NCBI GenBank assembly: GCA_913063325.1
Contig: CAJXYE010000045.1
Location: 1 to 38,130, forward strand
Origin: an uncultured Colwellia sp.
GTDB lineage: Bacteria > Pseudomonadota > Gammaproteobacteria > Enterobacterales > Alteromonadaceae
Reading direction: 5' to 3'
DNA length: 38,130 nucleotides
Shown: one piece after another, positions 26,188-35,316 of the stretch
Layout: each line of letters starts with the position of its first letter
Numbering within the stretch: position 1 is the stretch's first letter
Position numbers and translations under genes: made by a program
Notes under the pieces: generated by a model
The model's database searches: none
What the model was told of the DNA's origin: nothing
Seen by the model: the letters and a program-made list of their open reading frames with translations, nothing else

Positions 26188-26783
26188 TGAAATTTGATGC
26201 ATCCCAATTTGATAACCTTGAACTTGACAATATTGGGCAGTGGCCAGCTGCGGCGAAGTTGATTTTAGCCATTTTCCTCGCAGTAACTGTCGCATTTTTG
26301 GGTTATATGGGCTTAATTAGCGATCAAATGAAACAACTTGATCGTGTCTCTGCAGAAGAAATCACTTTAAAAGAATCTTATCGTACTAAATACCATGTCG
26401 CGGCTAATTTAGAATTGTTTCGTGCTCAAATGGTTGAAGCAGAAGATACTTTCGCTAATCAATTGCGTAGCTTACCAAATAGCCATGAGATTCCTGGCCT
26501 ATTAGACGATATTACCTTTGTTGGCACAACGAGTGGTTTAGATTTTGTAAGATTAGAATGGCAACCAGAAATTAGTAAAGAAATATATATTGAATTACCA
26601 ATTGATATTGAAGTGGTAGGTCCATATCACTCCTTTGGGCAATTTGTCAGTAAGATTGCGGGTTTACCAAGAATTGTGACTGTGCATGACTTTAAGATAA
26701 GTATTCCTCAAGGGGATAGTGATAGCTTAAGTTTAAAGTTACAAGCTAAAACCTATCGTTATCAAGAGGAGACCGCCAAATGA
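26187..26783 (+). CDS. pilO: type IV pilus assembly protein PilO
   Basis: The partner of PilN in the inner-membrane alignment complex. A short cytoplasmic N-terminus precedes one membrane helix (about residues 25-46), then a coiled coil (about 50-95) and a periplasmic ferredoxin-like domain (about 110-195). The start overlaps pilN (TAATGA) and the end overlaps pilP (ATGATAA-type, 4 bases), indicating coupled translation. Confidence 0.95.
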   Translation: MKFDASQFDNLELDNIGQWPAAAKLILAIFLAVTVAFLGYMGLISDQMKQLDRVSAEEITLKESYRTKYHVAANLELFRAQMVEAEDTFANQLRSLPNSHEIPGLLDDITFVGTTSGLDFVRLEWQPEISKEIYIELPIDIEVVGPYHSFGQFVSKIAGLPRIVTVHDFKISIPQGDSDSLSLKLQAKTYRYQEETAK

Positions 26784-27334
26784 TAACTGTCAATTTGACC
26801 TCGAAGAGAATCATGCTTAGCATAATGACGCTTACTTTGGCATCTGGTTGTTTTGATGATACTTCTGAAATAAAGGCTCATATGGCTCAGGTGAAAGCAA
26901 CAACGACTAATTACATTGCTCCTATGCCTGAGGTTCACCCCTTTAATCACATTGCTTATTCAGCTGATGATCTCCGTAGCCCATTTGTATTGCCTAGGCC
27001 TGAAGCTATTCAGCAAAAAATGCAACAAATGGCAGGCTGCTTAAGCCCTGATACTAATCGCCGAAAGCAACCGTTAGAAAAATATGCTTTAAGTGATTTA
27101 ATTATGCGCGGCACCTTGGGTGATGCAAGTATGCTTTGGGTGTTACTCGAGGCTTCAGATTTAAGCTTACATAGAGTTGCGGTCGGGAATTATCTTGGCT
27201 TGTTTAATGGCCGAATTACACAGGTGAGTGCAAAAACAGTGAAAATAATTGAATTAGCTCCAGATGGTGCAGGATGTTGGGTAGAGCGTGAAGCAACATT
27301 AAATATCGTTCAATCTGAAGAGTCAAATAAGTAA
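26780..27334 (+). CDS. pilP: type IV pilus lipoprotein PilP
   Basis: A periplasmic lipoprotein bridging PilN/PilO and the secretin PilQ. The signal sequence ends in a lipobox LASGC with acylated cysteine C24. An unstructured linker follows, then a C-terminal HR-type beta domain (about residues 95-180) that binds PilQ N-domains, with the conserved SDLIMRGTLGD segment. Two further cysteines (within AGCLS and AGCWV) could form a disulfide. It ends 11 bases before pilQ. Confidence 0.94.
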   Translation: MITVNLTSKRIMLSIMTLTLASGCFDDTSEIKAHMAQVKATTTNYIAPMPEVHPFNHIAYSADDLRSPFVLPRPEAIQQKMQQMAGCLSPDTNRRKQPLEKYALSDLIMRGTLGDASMLWVLLEASDLSLHRVAVGNYLGLFNGRITQVSAKTVKIIELAPDGAGCWVEREATLNIVQSEESNK

Positions 27335-27345
27335 AGGAATTAATA

Positions 27346-29439
27346 ATGCTATTTAATCAAACGAAAAATTATAAAAGCTTTACTGCCATTAAAGAGCTCT
27401 GGCTGACAACGCTGTTTTTATTGTCTACGATCTTACTTTCACTTTCTGTGAATGCAGCTAATGAAGATGCTTCTGTTGATGCTAATAAATTGATGGGCAT
27501 CTCATATAACACCATTAAAAGTGATCAAATAGCTTTGGTTTTTAGTTTTTCACAAAACATTACTAGCCTACCCGAAGTGAAAACATCAATGGCACCCGCT
27601 TTTGTTGAAGTAACTTTTGATGCCAGTAGTTTTGATGAAAATCTGAAAGAAACGTTAATAAGCCATGCTGGCGTAAAAGAAGTTAAGTTAAGCGCTACTA
27701 CAGAAAAAATTGTTGCGCTAATTAGTTTAGAGAAACTGGCTGTTTTTGATGTCTCATTAAATAGCGATAAAGAATTTTCGATCACCTTTAACTATGGTGA
27801 ATCTGCGGAAGTTGTGGAGACATTGAATCCCGCAGGAGAAGAGTTTATTAACCACATAGAGTCAATTGACTTTAGATTAAACGGGAATAATGAAGGGCAA
27901 ATATTAGTATACCTAAAAGATAATATGCTTGCTGCTGATGTTAATGATAAATTAGGGAAGTTAAATGTTGAATTTCATAACACTGAAATAATCGATGACT
28001 TAATTTATAAGTTGGATGTGACAGATTTTGGAACGCTAGTTACCAGTATTGAGACCTTTAAAGAGGGACGAAATGCACGGTTAGTTATTGAAGCGGACAG
28101 TGACTTTATCTTTACCCAAAAACAAGAAGGGAATTTGTTTATCCTTACGGTACAAGAAAAACCTGAAAAAGCACCCTCGTACTTAGGTGAAACGGATGAT
28201 TTTAATGGTCGGAGTATTTCATTAAGCTTTCAAGATATTCCTGTACGTACAGTTCTACAGATTATTGCCGATTACAATGAATTCAATTTAATTATCAGTG
28301 ATACAGTTACAGGTAATATTACCCTCCGCCTTGATGGTGTGCCATGGGACCAAGCATTAAGTATCATCTTAAAAGTTAAGGGTTTAGATAAACGTATGCA
28401 AGGTAATATTCTGATGGTAGCTCCTGCAGATGAATTAGCGGCCCGCGAAGCACAAACTCTGCAAGCAAGGCAGCAAGTTGAAGAGTTGTCTACTTTGTAC
28501 TCTGAGTATGTGCAAATTAATTATGCGAAAGCTAGTGAGTTTGCAGAGTTGATTAAAAATGAAGATACCAGCATCTTATCTGCTCGCGGTAGCGTGTCGG
28601 TAGATGAACGTACCAATACATTACTAATACGTGATACAGCAAAAAGCATTGAAGATATAAAGCGTATGGTGACGATTCTTGATGTCGCAATACGACAAGT
28701 TGTGATTGAAGCGCGTATGGTGACAGTAAACGATAATTTGAATGAAGAGTTAGGAATACGATGGGGAGCGACCAATACTGATGGTGAGAGTACCACTTCA
28801 GGAACTTTAGAGGGTGTTGATGTCGCTCGTGGTGGTGAAGTACCTTCATTAGGTCAAAGGTTAAATGTAAATTTACCTGTTGCGACACCTGCAGGTACAA
28901 TTGCTTTTCAGGTTGCTAGGTTAGCTAATGGTACTATTTTAGACTTAGAACTTTCAGCGCTTGAGAAAGAAAGTAAAGGGGAAGTGATCGCAAGTCCGCG
29001 TATCACCACCTCAAACCAAAAAGAAGCTTATATAGAGCAGGGCGTTGAGATCCCATATCAAGAAGCTGCATCAAGTGGTGCAACAGCCACTCAGTTTAAA
29101 AAAGCAGTATTAAGCTTAACCGTAACGCCACATATCACCCCAGATGATAAAATTATTTTAGATTTAATCGTTACACAAGATACAGTATCAGAAGTTAAAA
29201 GTGGTTTAGCTCCAGCCATTGATACTCAGAGAATTGGAACGCAGGTTTTAGTGAACAATGGTGAAACAATTGTTTTAGGTGGTATCTATCAGCAAGCGAT
29301 TATCAATACCGTATCCAAAATTCCCATTTTGGGAGATATTCCATATTTAGGTTGGTTATTTAGAACATCAAGCCAACTCAATCAGAAGAAAGAGCTGTTA
29401 ATCTTTGTTACACCACGAATCGTAACAGAACAGTTTTAA
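27346..29439 (+). CDS. pilQ: type IV pilus secretin PilQ
   Basis: The outer-membrane secretin through which the pilus passes. A signal peptide ends near residue 38 (VNA-AN). Two AMIN peptidoglycan-binding domains (about 50-145 and 165-255) are followed by an STN/N0 domain (about 285-355, SLSFQDIPVRTVLQIIADY), a secretin N domain (about 385-455) and the secretin pore domain (about 515-695) with VEIPYQEAA and the closing GDIPYLGWLFR and LIFVTPRI motifs. The 697 residues are normal. A terminator follows at 29452-29498. Confidence 0.96.
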   Translation: MLFNQTKNYKSFTAIKELWLTTLFLLSTILLSLSVNAANEDASVDANKLMGISYNTIKSDQIALVFSFSQNITSLPEVKTSMAPAFVEVTFDASSFDENLKETLISHAGVKEVKLSATTEKIVALISLEKLAVFDVSLNSDKEFSITFNYGESAEVVETLNPAGEEFINHIESIDFRLNGNNEGQILVYLKDNMLAADVNDKLGKLNVEFHNTEIIDDLIYKLDVTDFGTLVTSIETFKEGRNARLVIEADSDFIFTQKQEGNLFILTVQEKPEKAPSYLGETDDFNGRSISLSFQDIPVRTVLQIIADYNEFNLIISDTVTGNITLRLDGVPWDQALSIILKVKGLDKRMQGNILMVAPADELAAREAQTLQARQQVEELSTLYSEYVQINYAKASEFAELIKNEDTSILSARGSVSVDERTNTLLIRDTAKSIEDIKRMVTILDVAIRQVVIEARMVTVNDNLNEELGIRWGATNTDGESTTSGTLEGVDVARGGEVPSLGQRLNVNLPVATPAGTIAFQVARLANGTILDLELSALEKESKGEVIASPRITTSNQKEAYIEQGVEIPYQEAASSGATATQFKKAVLSLTVTPHITPDDKIILDLIVTQDTVSEVKSGLAPAIDTQRIGTQVLVNNGETIVLGGIYQQAIINTVSKIPILGDIPYLGWLFRTSSQLNQKKELLIFVTPRIVTEQF

Positions 29440-29451
29440 GTATTATTATTG

Positions 29452-29498
29452 AAAAATCCATTGAATGCTGTGTGATTTAGCCATTTAATGGTTTTTTT
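29452..29498 (+). terminator. terminator of the pilMNOPQ operon
   Basis: AAAAATCCATTGAAT, ending at 29465, pairs imperfectly with ATTTAATGGTTTTTT (29483-29497), with two mismatches, and ends in a seven-T run. It begins 12 bases after the pilQ stop. Confidence 0.65.
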
Positions 29499-29541
29499 AG
29501 TTTAATAACAGAGTTTTTAACTAAGATTGTACTATTGTTAC

Positions 29542-29571
29542 TTGCAATTCATAGCGAACACTTGCGATAAT
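29542..29571 (+). promoter_or_regulatory. candidate aroK promoter
   Basis: TTGCAA (29542-29547) and GATAAT (29566-29571), spaced by 18 bases, lie about 110 bases upstream of aroK and downstream of the pilQ terminator, suggesting aroK-aroB-damX starts here. Confidence 0.5.
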
Positions 29572-29679
29572 TACGCCCTTGAAATTTCCGAGGGAGACCT
29601 CTTTTGCGTCATAAGCTCTATTTCACAGTATTTAGACTTTTGACTGTTCTGTTCACACAACGAGTATTAAGTAAATCTA

Positions 29680-30198
29680 ATGGCAGAAAAACGTAATATA
29701 TTCCTTATAGGCCCTATGGGTGCTGGTAAAAGCACTATCGGTAGAGAAATAGCAGACCGATTGCATCTTGAGTTTTTTGACTCTGATCAAGAGATAGAGC
29801 GCCGTACAGGAGCAGACATTGCTTGGGTTTTTGATCTTGAAGGTGAAGAAGGTTTCCGCAGAAGAGAAGAAACAGTTATTGAAGACTTGAGTGAAAAACA
29901 AGGTATTGTTTTAGCTACAGGTGGTGGCTCAGTTATTAGTACTAATGTCCGCAATCATTTATCAGCACGAGGTATAGTGGTTTATCTTGAAACCACTATT
30001 GATAAACAAGTCGCTCGAACTCAAAGAGATAGACGTCGTCCTCTGTTACAAACTTCTGAAGAACCGCGTACAGTGCTTGAAAATTTAGCTGTAGAGCGTA
30101 ACCCTCTTTACGAAGAAATTGCCGATATAATCGTGCAAACAGACGACCAAAGTGCAAAGGTTGTTGCCCATAAAATAATTGAAAGATTAGATTTTTAA
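29680..30198 (+). CDS. aroK: shikimate kinase I
   Basis: Phosphorylates shikimate at the 3-position in chorismate synthesis. The 172-residue P-loop kinase has Walker [10 protein letters not shown] at 11-19, the shikimate-binding [11 protein letters not shown] and GFRRREE segments, the GGGSV loop, and the lid [11 protein letters not shown]. It is almost identical in layout to E. coli AroK. It is followed after 34 bases by aroB, as in most gammaproteobacteria. Confidence 0.97.
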   Translation: MAEKRNIFLIGPMGAGKSTIGREIADRLHLEFFDSDQEIERRTGADIAWVFDLEGEEGFRRREETVIEDLSEKQGIVLATGGGSVISTNVRNHLSARGIVVYLETTIDKQVARTQRDRRRPLLQTSEEPRTVLENLAVERNPLYEEIADIIVQTDDQSAKVVAHKIIERLDF

Positions 30199-30232
30199 TT
30201 TAATCTTTGCAGGACCTTAGTAATATTCTGAT

Positions 30233-31297
30233 ATGGCAATTCTTAATCTTGATTTAGGTACGCGAAGTTATCCAATCTACATCGAATCAGGTCTGATAAA
30301 TAAAGCAGGCCTGTTTTCATCTCATATTCGCGCAAAACGAGTATGTATCGTAACAAATGATATTGTTGCACCGCTGTATCTTGATTCCTTAAAAGCAAAA
30401 TTAACCGATTATATTGTGGATGAAGTCATACTTCCTGACGGTGAAGCAGAAAAAAGCTTAGCTAACTTTGAAGTGATTATGTCTCACTTGCTTAAACAGG
30501 AGCACGGTAGAGACTCTACTTTAATCGCGTTAGGTGGCGGCGTTATCGGTGATATAACCGGTTTTTCTGCAGCTTGTTATCAACGTGGTATTAATTTCAT
30601 ACAAATCCCGACCACTTTACTTTCACAAGTTGATTCATCAGTTGGTGGAAAAACAGCCGTTAACCATCCTCTTGGTAAAAATATGATTGGCGCTTTTTAT
30701 CAGCCTCAAGCCGTTTTTATTGATATTGATAGTCTGACAACGCTTCCTGTTCGTGAGTTTAACGCAGGAATGGCTGAAGTCATTAAGTACGGTATATTAG
30801 GTGATAAAGCATTTTTCCTTTGGCTTGAAGATAATATCTCATCAATTAAGTCCGGTGATAAACAAATCCTCGCCGAAATGATTGAAAAGTGTTGTCAATG
30901 TAAAGCTGATATCGTCGCTTGTGATGAGAAAGAGTCAGGTGTTAGAGCGCTACTTAATTTAGGTCATACCTTTGGTCATGCTATCGAAGCCGAGCAAGGA
31001 TATGGTAAATGGTTACATGGTGAAGCTGTTGCTACTGGCATGGTACTTGCTGCTAAGTTAGCAGTAGCAATGAATTTGCTTGAAGTGTCAGAACTTCGAC
31101 GTATGGAAGCATTAATCGCAGCGTTTGATTTACCTGTAACTGCTCCACAAAATATGGGCTTCGCTGAATTTATTCGCCATATGCGTCGAGACAAAAAAAA
31201 TATTGCTGGTAAGCTTAGGTTTATAATACCAACAGCTATTGGTCAATCTGAAATTCGTGACGATGTCACACAAGATACGCTTCAAGAAATTCTATAA
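30233..31297 (+). CDS. aroB: 3-dehydroquinate synthase
   Basis: Converts DAHP to 3-dehydroquinate, second step of the shikimate pathway; needs NAD+ and a divalent metal. In the 354 residues the NAD-binding [11 protein letters not shown], the [26 protein letters not shown] active-site block, EVIKYG (metal glutamate) and [12 protein letters not shown] (metal histidines) are all intact. Second gene of aroK-aroB-damX. Confidence 0.97.
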   Translation: MAILNLDLGTRSYPIYIESGLINKAGLFSSHIRAKRVCIVTNDIVAPLYLDSLKAKLTDYIVDEVILPDGEAEKSLANFEVIMSHLLKQEHGRDSTLIALGGGVIGDITGFSAACYQRGINFIQIPTTLLSQVDSSVGGKTAVNHPLGKNMIGAFYQPQAVFIDIDSLTTLPVREFNAGMAEVIKYGILGDKAFFLWLEDNISSIKSGDKQILAEMIEKCCQCKADIVACDEKESGVRALLNLGHTFGHAIEAEQGYGKWLHGEAVATGMVLAAKLAVAMNLLEVSELRRMEALIAAFDLPVTAPQNMGFAEFIRHMRRDKKNIAGKLRFIIPTAIGQSEIRDDVTQDTLQEIL

Positions 31298-31305
31298 TCA
31301 TATTT

Positions 31306-31329
31306 TCTCATAGACGAGTGCCTATGAGA
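31306..31329 (+). other. hairpin in the aroB-damX gap
   Basis: TCTCATAG (31306-31313) and CTATGAGA (31322-31329) form a perfect 8-bp stem with an 8-nt loop, 8 bases after the aroB stop and without a T run. It may be an mRNA processing or stabilising structure rather than a terminator. Confidence 0.5.
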
Positions 31330-31357
31330 TGAATTTAGAGCATAGAAAGGAATAAGC

Positions 31358-32773
31358 ATGTCTGCATCTGCAAACACTTCTTCAATACAACAAACCGCAC
31401 AAATGCTTCGACCGAATGCACCTATGCCTTCTATTGAAAGTATAGGCACCAGCGTAACCTCAAGAATAGAGTATAATTTACGGTTTTCTAAACAAGTCGT
31501 ATTGGTCGTTGGTAATAAGACTGAGCAATACTCACAGCTAGCGAGTCAATTTCTTGTTAACCTCTCAGATGTAAAATCGGATGTAAGCCACCTTAATACT
31601 CAAGACAGGCAAATCAATGTGGCATTTGTTTCAGCATCATCTAAATTAAATGATATTCAGATGCGATGTCGTTTAATTGAGCAGTTATTTGTAAATACAT
31701 TATTTGATCCTGAACAATCTCTTGCTGTTAGTGTATTGCGGTTTGCAACCCAGCAGGGAGAATCTATTTCTATCGTTATTGACCATGCACACGCACTTTC
31801 GTTGCAAGTTAAATACGAACTATGTCAACTAGTCAGTTTGGCCAAAAAAAATAAACTGACGATCAACGTTGTGCTTTTTGGTTTAATGGAAGCGGGACAA
31901 CAACTAGCGATAAATCAAAGTTTATTCAAGAACAAAGTGGCTGTCATCGATGCAAGTAATGGCCAAATATTAAGTCTGGATGATAATAAAATGGTTGTTG
32001 AAAAAAGTATTAGCCCATTGCGGTCATGGCAAAAAGTAAGCTTGGTAAGTGCTTTGGTACTTATTGCTGCAGCACTTATCTGGGTCTACTTGATAATAGC
32101 TGAGGATATTAATCAACAGGCTTTCAATGCAAAAGGTATTATGGTGTTAGGTGATAATAATACAGTTGCCACAAAGCCTAGTTTAAGTAATGATGCAATT
32201 GATGAAACGACAATACAACTGCAGAAGCAGCACAAGATTGAGTCGATTGAAAATTCGATTAATGCTAATCAAACGGCACTTATTACCCAAGCAACCAGCG
32301 AAGACATTAATCAGCTTTTAATTACGGTTAATTCCGATAAGTATATCGAGAAAATACCCGCGGAAGTTACTGACGTTTTACAAGCCTTAATGGGAGTCGC
32401 CAAGCAAGTTGATAACAATGTTGCTAGTACTACAGAAGACGATGCTAGTGAAGGTCAAACGATTGAAATAAGTAATAACTATTACCAAACGAAAGCAACA
32501 GAATATAAAAACGGATACGTCGTCCAAGTTTCAGTTATTTCAGATGATAACTTGTTGCAACAATTCTTAAAAGAATACTCAAAAGAAAACTTTTACACCT
32601 ATCAAAGGCAGCTAAAAGGAAATCGCTTCACGGTTATTACGTCAAAAGTATTTCAAAATAAAGTGGAAGCTACAGCAGCTATTGAGCTATTACCGACACA
32701 ACTGATAGAGCGCAAGCCTTGGGTTAAGTCTATTTCATCAGTTATCAATGAAATGAATACCTTTACTGGATAA
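31358..32773 (+). CDS. damX: DamX-like cell division protein with SPOR domain
   Basis: An inner-membrane division protein expected at the septum. The N-terminal ~210 residues resemble the degenerate AAA/ExeA-like domain found in Vibrio and Shewanella DamX (NLRFSKQVVLVVGNK, VIDHAHALS). A single membrane helix covers about residues 226-248. A Ser/Asn/Gln-rich periplasmic linker leads to a C-terminal SPOR domain (about 385-463, beginning NGYVVQVSVISD), which binds denuded septal peptidoglycan. Position between aroB and dam supports the name. A 255-bp gap separates it from dam. Confidence 0.92.
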   Translation: MSASANTSSIQQTAQMLRPNAPMPSIESIGTSVTSRIEYNLRFSKQVVLVVGNKTEQYSQLASQFLVNLSDVKSDVSHLNTQDRQINVAFVSASSKLNDIQMRCRLIEQLFVNTLFDPEQSLAVSVLRFATQQGESISIVIDHAHALSLQVKYELCQLVSLAKKNKLTINVVLFGLMEAGQQLAINQSLFKNKVAVIDASNGQILSLDDNKMVVEKSISPLRSWQKVSLVSALVLIAAALIWVYLIIAEDINQQAFNAKGIMVLGDNNTVATKPSLSNDAIDETTIQLQKQHKIESIENSINANQTALITQATSEDINQLLITVNSDKYIEKIPAEVTDVLQALMGVAKQVDNNVASTTEDDASEGQTIEISNNYYQTKATEYKNGYVVQVSVISDDNLLQQFLKEYSKENFYTYQRQLKGNRFTVITSKVFQNKVEATAAIELLPTQLIERKPWVKSISSVINEMNTFTG

Positions 32774-32837
32774 TTCAAGCTACAATCCGCCTTTAATTTT
32801 TAAGTCAACTACAGCTTAGCTCAGGCATCCTGAAACG

Positions 32838-32862
32838 AGCATCTTCAAGTTACTTGGGTATA
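32838..32862. repeat. likely dispersed intergenic repeat
   Basis: The string AGCATCTTCAAGTTACTTGG and its continuation to GTATA resembles an intergenic repeat that I recall as frequent in Colwellia, Shewanella and Pseudoalteromonas genomes. Only one copy is in this window, so the repetitive nature is from memory, not shown here. Nothing else is seen in 32774-32960. Confidence 0.4.
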
Positions 32863-32967
32863 AGTAGAATAATAGAGGCAAGCATAGTTTAGACTGGGAA
32901 TAACGAGACTCATTAGATTAGACTTCTACTCTTTGTTCCTGCTAAGATCTATGTAAAGTAGTACAAC

Positions 32968-32976
32968 TGCTATAAT
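32968..32976 (+). promoter_or_regulatory. candidate extended -10 promoter for dam
   Basis: TGCTATAAT combines the TGn extension with a perfect -10 hexamer (32971-32976). No good -35 is present at the right distance, as is common for extended -10 promoters. It lies 53 bases before the chosen dam start. Confidence 0.5.
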
Positions 32977-33028
32977 TCTTCAGAAAATAACGCCAGCATA
33001 AATTACAGCATTGGCAATAAGGTCTAGA

Positions 33029-33865
33029 GTGAGTAAAGATACATTGCAAACCAATATGCGATCTCCCTTAAAGTGGGCTGGAGGGAAGAAACGTGTTGTA
33101 GGTGAAATCCTCAAAGTTTTACCTATTAAAGGTAAAAAAAGATTAGTTGAACCCTTTGTTGGTGGTGGCTCTGTTTTCTTGAATATAGACTTTGATGAAT
33201 ATTTATTAATAGATATGAACAAAGATCTTATATCTTTATTTAATTTTATCAAAAATAAATCGGCTCAATTTATTACCGATGCACAAGTGTACTTTACTGG
33301 TGATTATAATGATCCCGAAAAGTATTATGAATTACGTAAACAATTTAATGAGTCGAGTGATCCATACACACGTTCATTGCTATTCTTGTATTTAAACCGA
33401 CACGGTTATAATGGTTTATGCCGCTATAATAAAAGTGGTGGTTATAATGTACCGTTTGGTCGATATAAACACCCTTACTTCCCAAAAGCAGAATTAGAAT
33501 ATTTTTCAAAAAAAGCTCAGAGAGCCACTTTTTTACAAGGTGATTTTGAAACCGCATTTACGCAAATTAAAAGTGATGATGTGATTTATTGCGATCCGCC
33601 GTACTCTCCAATTAATAGAACCGCTAACTTTACCGCTTATGCAGGTAATTCATTTACCGATAAAGACCAAAGCCGATTGGTGGATTGTGCTGTCAAAGCA
33701 AAAAAACGAGGTGTGGCGACAATTATTTCCAATCACCATGTCGACTTTACCCGTGAATTATATAAAGGTGCAGATAAGAGAGAGTTTTTCCAAGTACAAC
33801 GTTCGATAAGCCAGAAGGGTAAAGGGCGTGTAAAAGTGAAAGAAGTCTTGGCTCTTTATAAATAA
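33029..33865 (+). CDS. dam: DNA adenine methyltransferase (GATC)
   Basis: Methylates adenine in GATC, serving mismatch repair strand choice and replication timing. The 278 residues align with E. coli Dam: LKWAGGKK (SAM-binding motif I, near residue 15), VEPFVGGGSVFLN, LNRHGYNGLCRYN, and the catalytic DPPY at 189-192. I choose the GTG at 33029 because AAGG (33019-33022) lies 6 bases upstream; the open frame reaches TTG 33011 and an ATG at 33056 is also possible. In the conserved damX-dam-rpe neighbourhood, although minus-strand accessory genes now separate dam from rpe. Confidence 0.96.
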   Translation: MSKDTLQTNMRSPLKWAGGKKRVVGEILKVLPIKGKKRLVEPFVGGGSVFLNIDFDEYLLIDMNKDLISLFNFIKNKSAQFITDAQVYFTGDYNDPEKYYELRKQFNESSDPYTRSLLFLYLNRHGYNGLCRYNKSGGYNVPFGRYKHPYFPKAELEYFSKKAQRATFLQGDFETAFTQIKSDDVIYCDPPYSPINRTANFTAYAGNSFTDKDQSRLVDCAVKAKKRGVATIISNHHVDFTRELYKGADKREFFQVQRSISQKGKGRVKVKEVLALYK

Positions 33866-33890
33866 AGCTCACGCTATCGGTGGTGATTAT

Positions 33891-34538
33891 TTAATGATGT
33901 GTTATTTTCTCTTTAAAAGATAACACTCCTACCTTTCCTTCAGCCCCAGTAGCAATAAATAGATAGTCATCGCTTGCTAAACTATAGAACCCTTGAGTAA
34001 GTCCCTCCGCCTGTTTGTTAATAAGTACCTGCCAAGTATTCCCCGCATCAAATGATATATCAGTAGATGTTTTCCCTGTTGTTAGACAGATTTTATCTTG
34101 GCAAGATATTGCTGTTCTTAAGCCTATACTGCCGGTATTTATTGGCTCACAGAGTTCATCATTTAACCGAACCATATTAGCATACGCCCTATGTCTTTGA
34201 AGGTAATCACCACCAATAACAAAGGCTTGCTCTAAGTGATTTAAAGCAACAGAATAGCCAGCTGATGTTTGTGTGTCTTGATACAAGGGCACAGAGTCAC
34301 GTTGCCAGATTTCTCCTGAATCTTGGCTTACAAAGACACTATTACTACTGCCTGTTACCCAAAGAGAGTTCTGTATTATTGCCGTACCGCGTAGAGAGGC
34401 TTTATTCGGCATTTGTGAAAATGACCAGACTGCAGCAGGGGCACTTAAGGTAGGTTTCGGCGTATTATCAGCTGATAAAAGACTAGCATAGACAATGACA
34501 GTAATTAGCAGTATTTATTGAACGGTTTTATTTAACAT
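33891..34538 (-). pseudogene. broken Ycf48/BNR-like exported protein gene
   Basis: The frame from ATG 34536-34538 reads seven codons, hits TAA at 34515-34517, then continues without further stops through a typical signal peptide core (ILLITVIVYASLLSA) into a beta-propeller-like protein to 33891. The next ATG (34410-34412) would give 173 residues lacking any signal peptide. BNR/Ycf48-type repeats are visible (VFVSQDSGEIW, ISFDAGNTW). Full relatives are roughly twice as long; here the first repeat passes directly to the ending repeats (SVALNHLEQAFVIGGDY), suggesting an internal deletion as well. The length comparison is from memory. Convergent with dam. Confidence 0.65.
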
Positions 34539-34686
34539 CAAAGATCTTCATAGATAATCTTGGCAACAAGAGAGTAAATTATTAACTATGAAGAGCAATT
34601 TTTTTGTATGAAATATATCTTTATTTTCGCTTCACTATGAGCCTTGTGTTCGTTTGGAGAAAGTTATAGATAGGCTAAAATAAAAC

Positions 34687-34893
34687 TTACGAAGTACTCG
34701 GCATGACTAAGCTAACAATAGCCACTAGAGCACCAATAAAAATCAAGACAGAGATTAGCCCTACAATAATAAAGTGGCTTAACTTGCCTTCTGTAAAATC
34801 GCGCTTGCGGGCACTTTCATTTTGCACGCCAAAAAATGCAGCTGCAACGCTTTTGAAAGTATCTTTCAAATTAGTTTGAATGATATTGACCAC
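34687..34893 (-). CDS. DUF2970 family small membrane protein
   Basis: 68 residues. The N-terminal amphipathic half contains the family pattern AAAFFGVQNESARKRDF, followed by a polar spacer and one membrane helix (about residues 41-63). DUF2970 proteins are short single-span proteins of unknown function in proteobacteria. The start is uncertain: the GTG at 34891-34893 directly abuts an AAGG, which is too close for a normal ribosome site; no ATG is available. The 148 bases between it and the Ycf48-like pseudogene hold no gene or clear terminator. Confidence 0.8.
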   Translation of the reverse strand: MVNIIQTNLKDTFKSVAAAFFGVQNESARKRDFTEGKLSHFIIVGLISVLIFIGALVAIVSLVMPSTS

Positions 34894-34906
34894 CTTAACT
34901 GTAACT

Positions 34907-35212
34907 TCAATTGAAGCTAGAATGAATTAACTCGTTCAAGTCTAAAAAATGCAGATGTGTTGACTTACTGTCGCCTGACAACCAAGAAATCCAGCTTTTA
35001 TTAGACATATTACTTACATAACAGGGATGGTTTGTATGGTTCATAGGTAAATTTGATTTAATAGCCATACATGAGCTTAGGCGCTGTACTTGACGGTTTT
35101 GTGGATCAGAATATTCATTTACCGTAAATGAGGCAATTATAGTGAGAGTGAATGCAAGAAATAAATGCTTCATTTTTGAAGAGTAAACGTTTGTCAGAAT
35201 CCGCTTCGACAT
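34907..35212 (-). CDS. small predicted exported protein, unknown
   Basis: 101 codons from ATG 35210-35212, or 88 from the second ATG (35171-35173). The second start gives a cleaner signal peptide (MKHLFLAFTLTIIASFTVNE), suggesting export; neither start has a clear ribosome site. The mature part is polar, with two cysteines and a Trp-rich LSGDSKSTH-preceding segment, and I recognise no family. Same strand as the downstream DUF2970 gene, 13 bases apart, so they may be cotranscribed. Confidence 0.5.
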   Translation of the reverse strand: MSKRILTNVYSSKMKHLFLAFTLTIIASFTVNEYSDPQNRQVQRLSSCMAIKSNLPMNHTNHPCYVSNMSNKSWISWLSGDSKSTHLHFLDLNELIHSSFN

Positions 35213-35235
35213 AGTATTTATACTTTAAACTAAAA

Positions 35236-35266
35236 GAGGTGAGCAAGTATAAGCTATGTTCACCTC
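35236..35266 (-). terminator. terminator of the TorF-like porin gene
   Basis: GAGGTGA (35236-35242) and TCACCTC (35260-35266) form a perfect 7-bp stem with a 17-nt loop; on the minus strand it is followed by TTTTAGTTT. It lies 50 bases after the porin stop codon. Confidence 0.6.
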
Positions 35267-35316
35267 AATGTCTTTGCTTGTTTTTTCAGCTATCAATAAA
35301 ATAAGCTATCAATGGA

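Noticed and set aside
28521..28900. Minus-strand open frames inside pilQ
   Set aside because: They lie opposite a well-supported secretin gene and have no ribosome site or family resemblance.
31306..31329. Terminator after aroB
   Set aside because: The hairpin is perfect but has no T run, and damX follows closely in its conserved operon order, so I keep it only as a hairpin.
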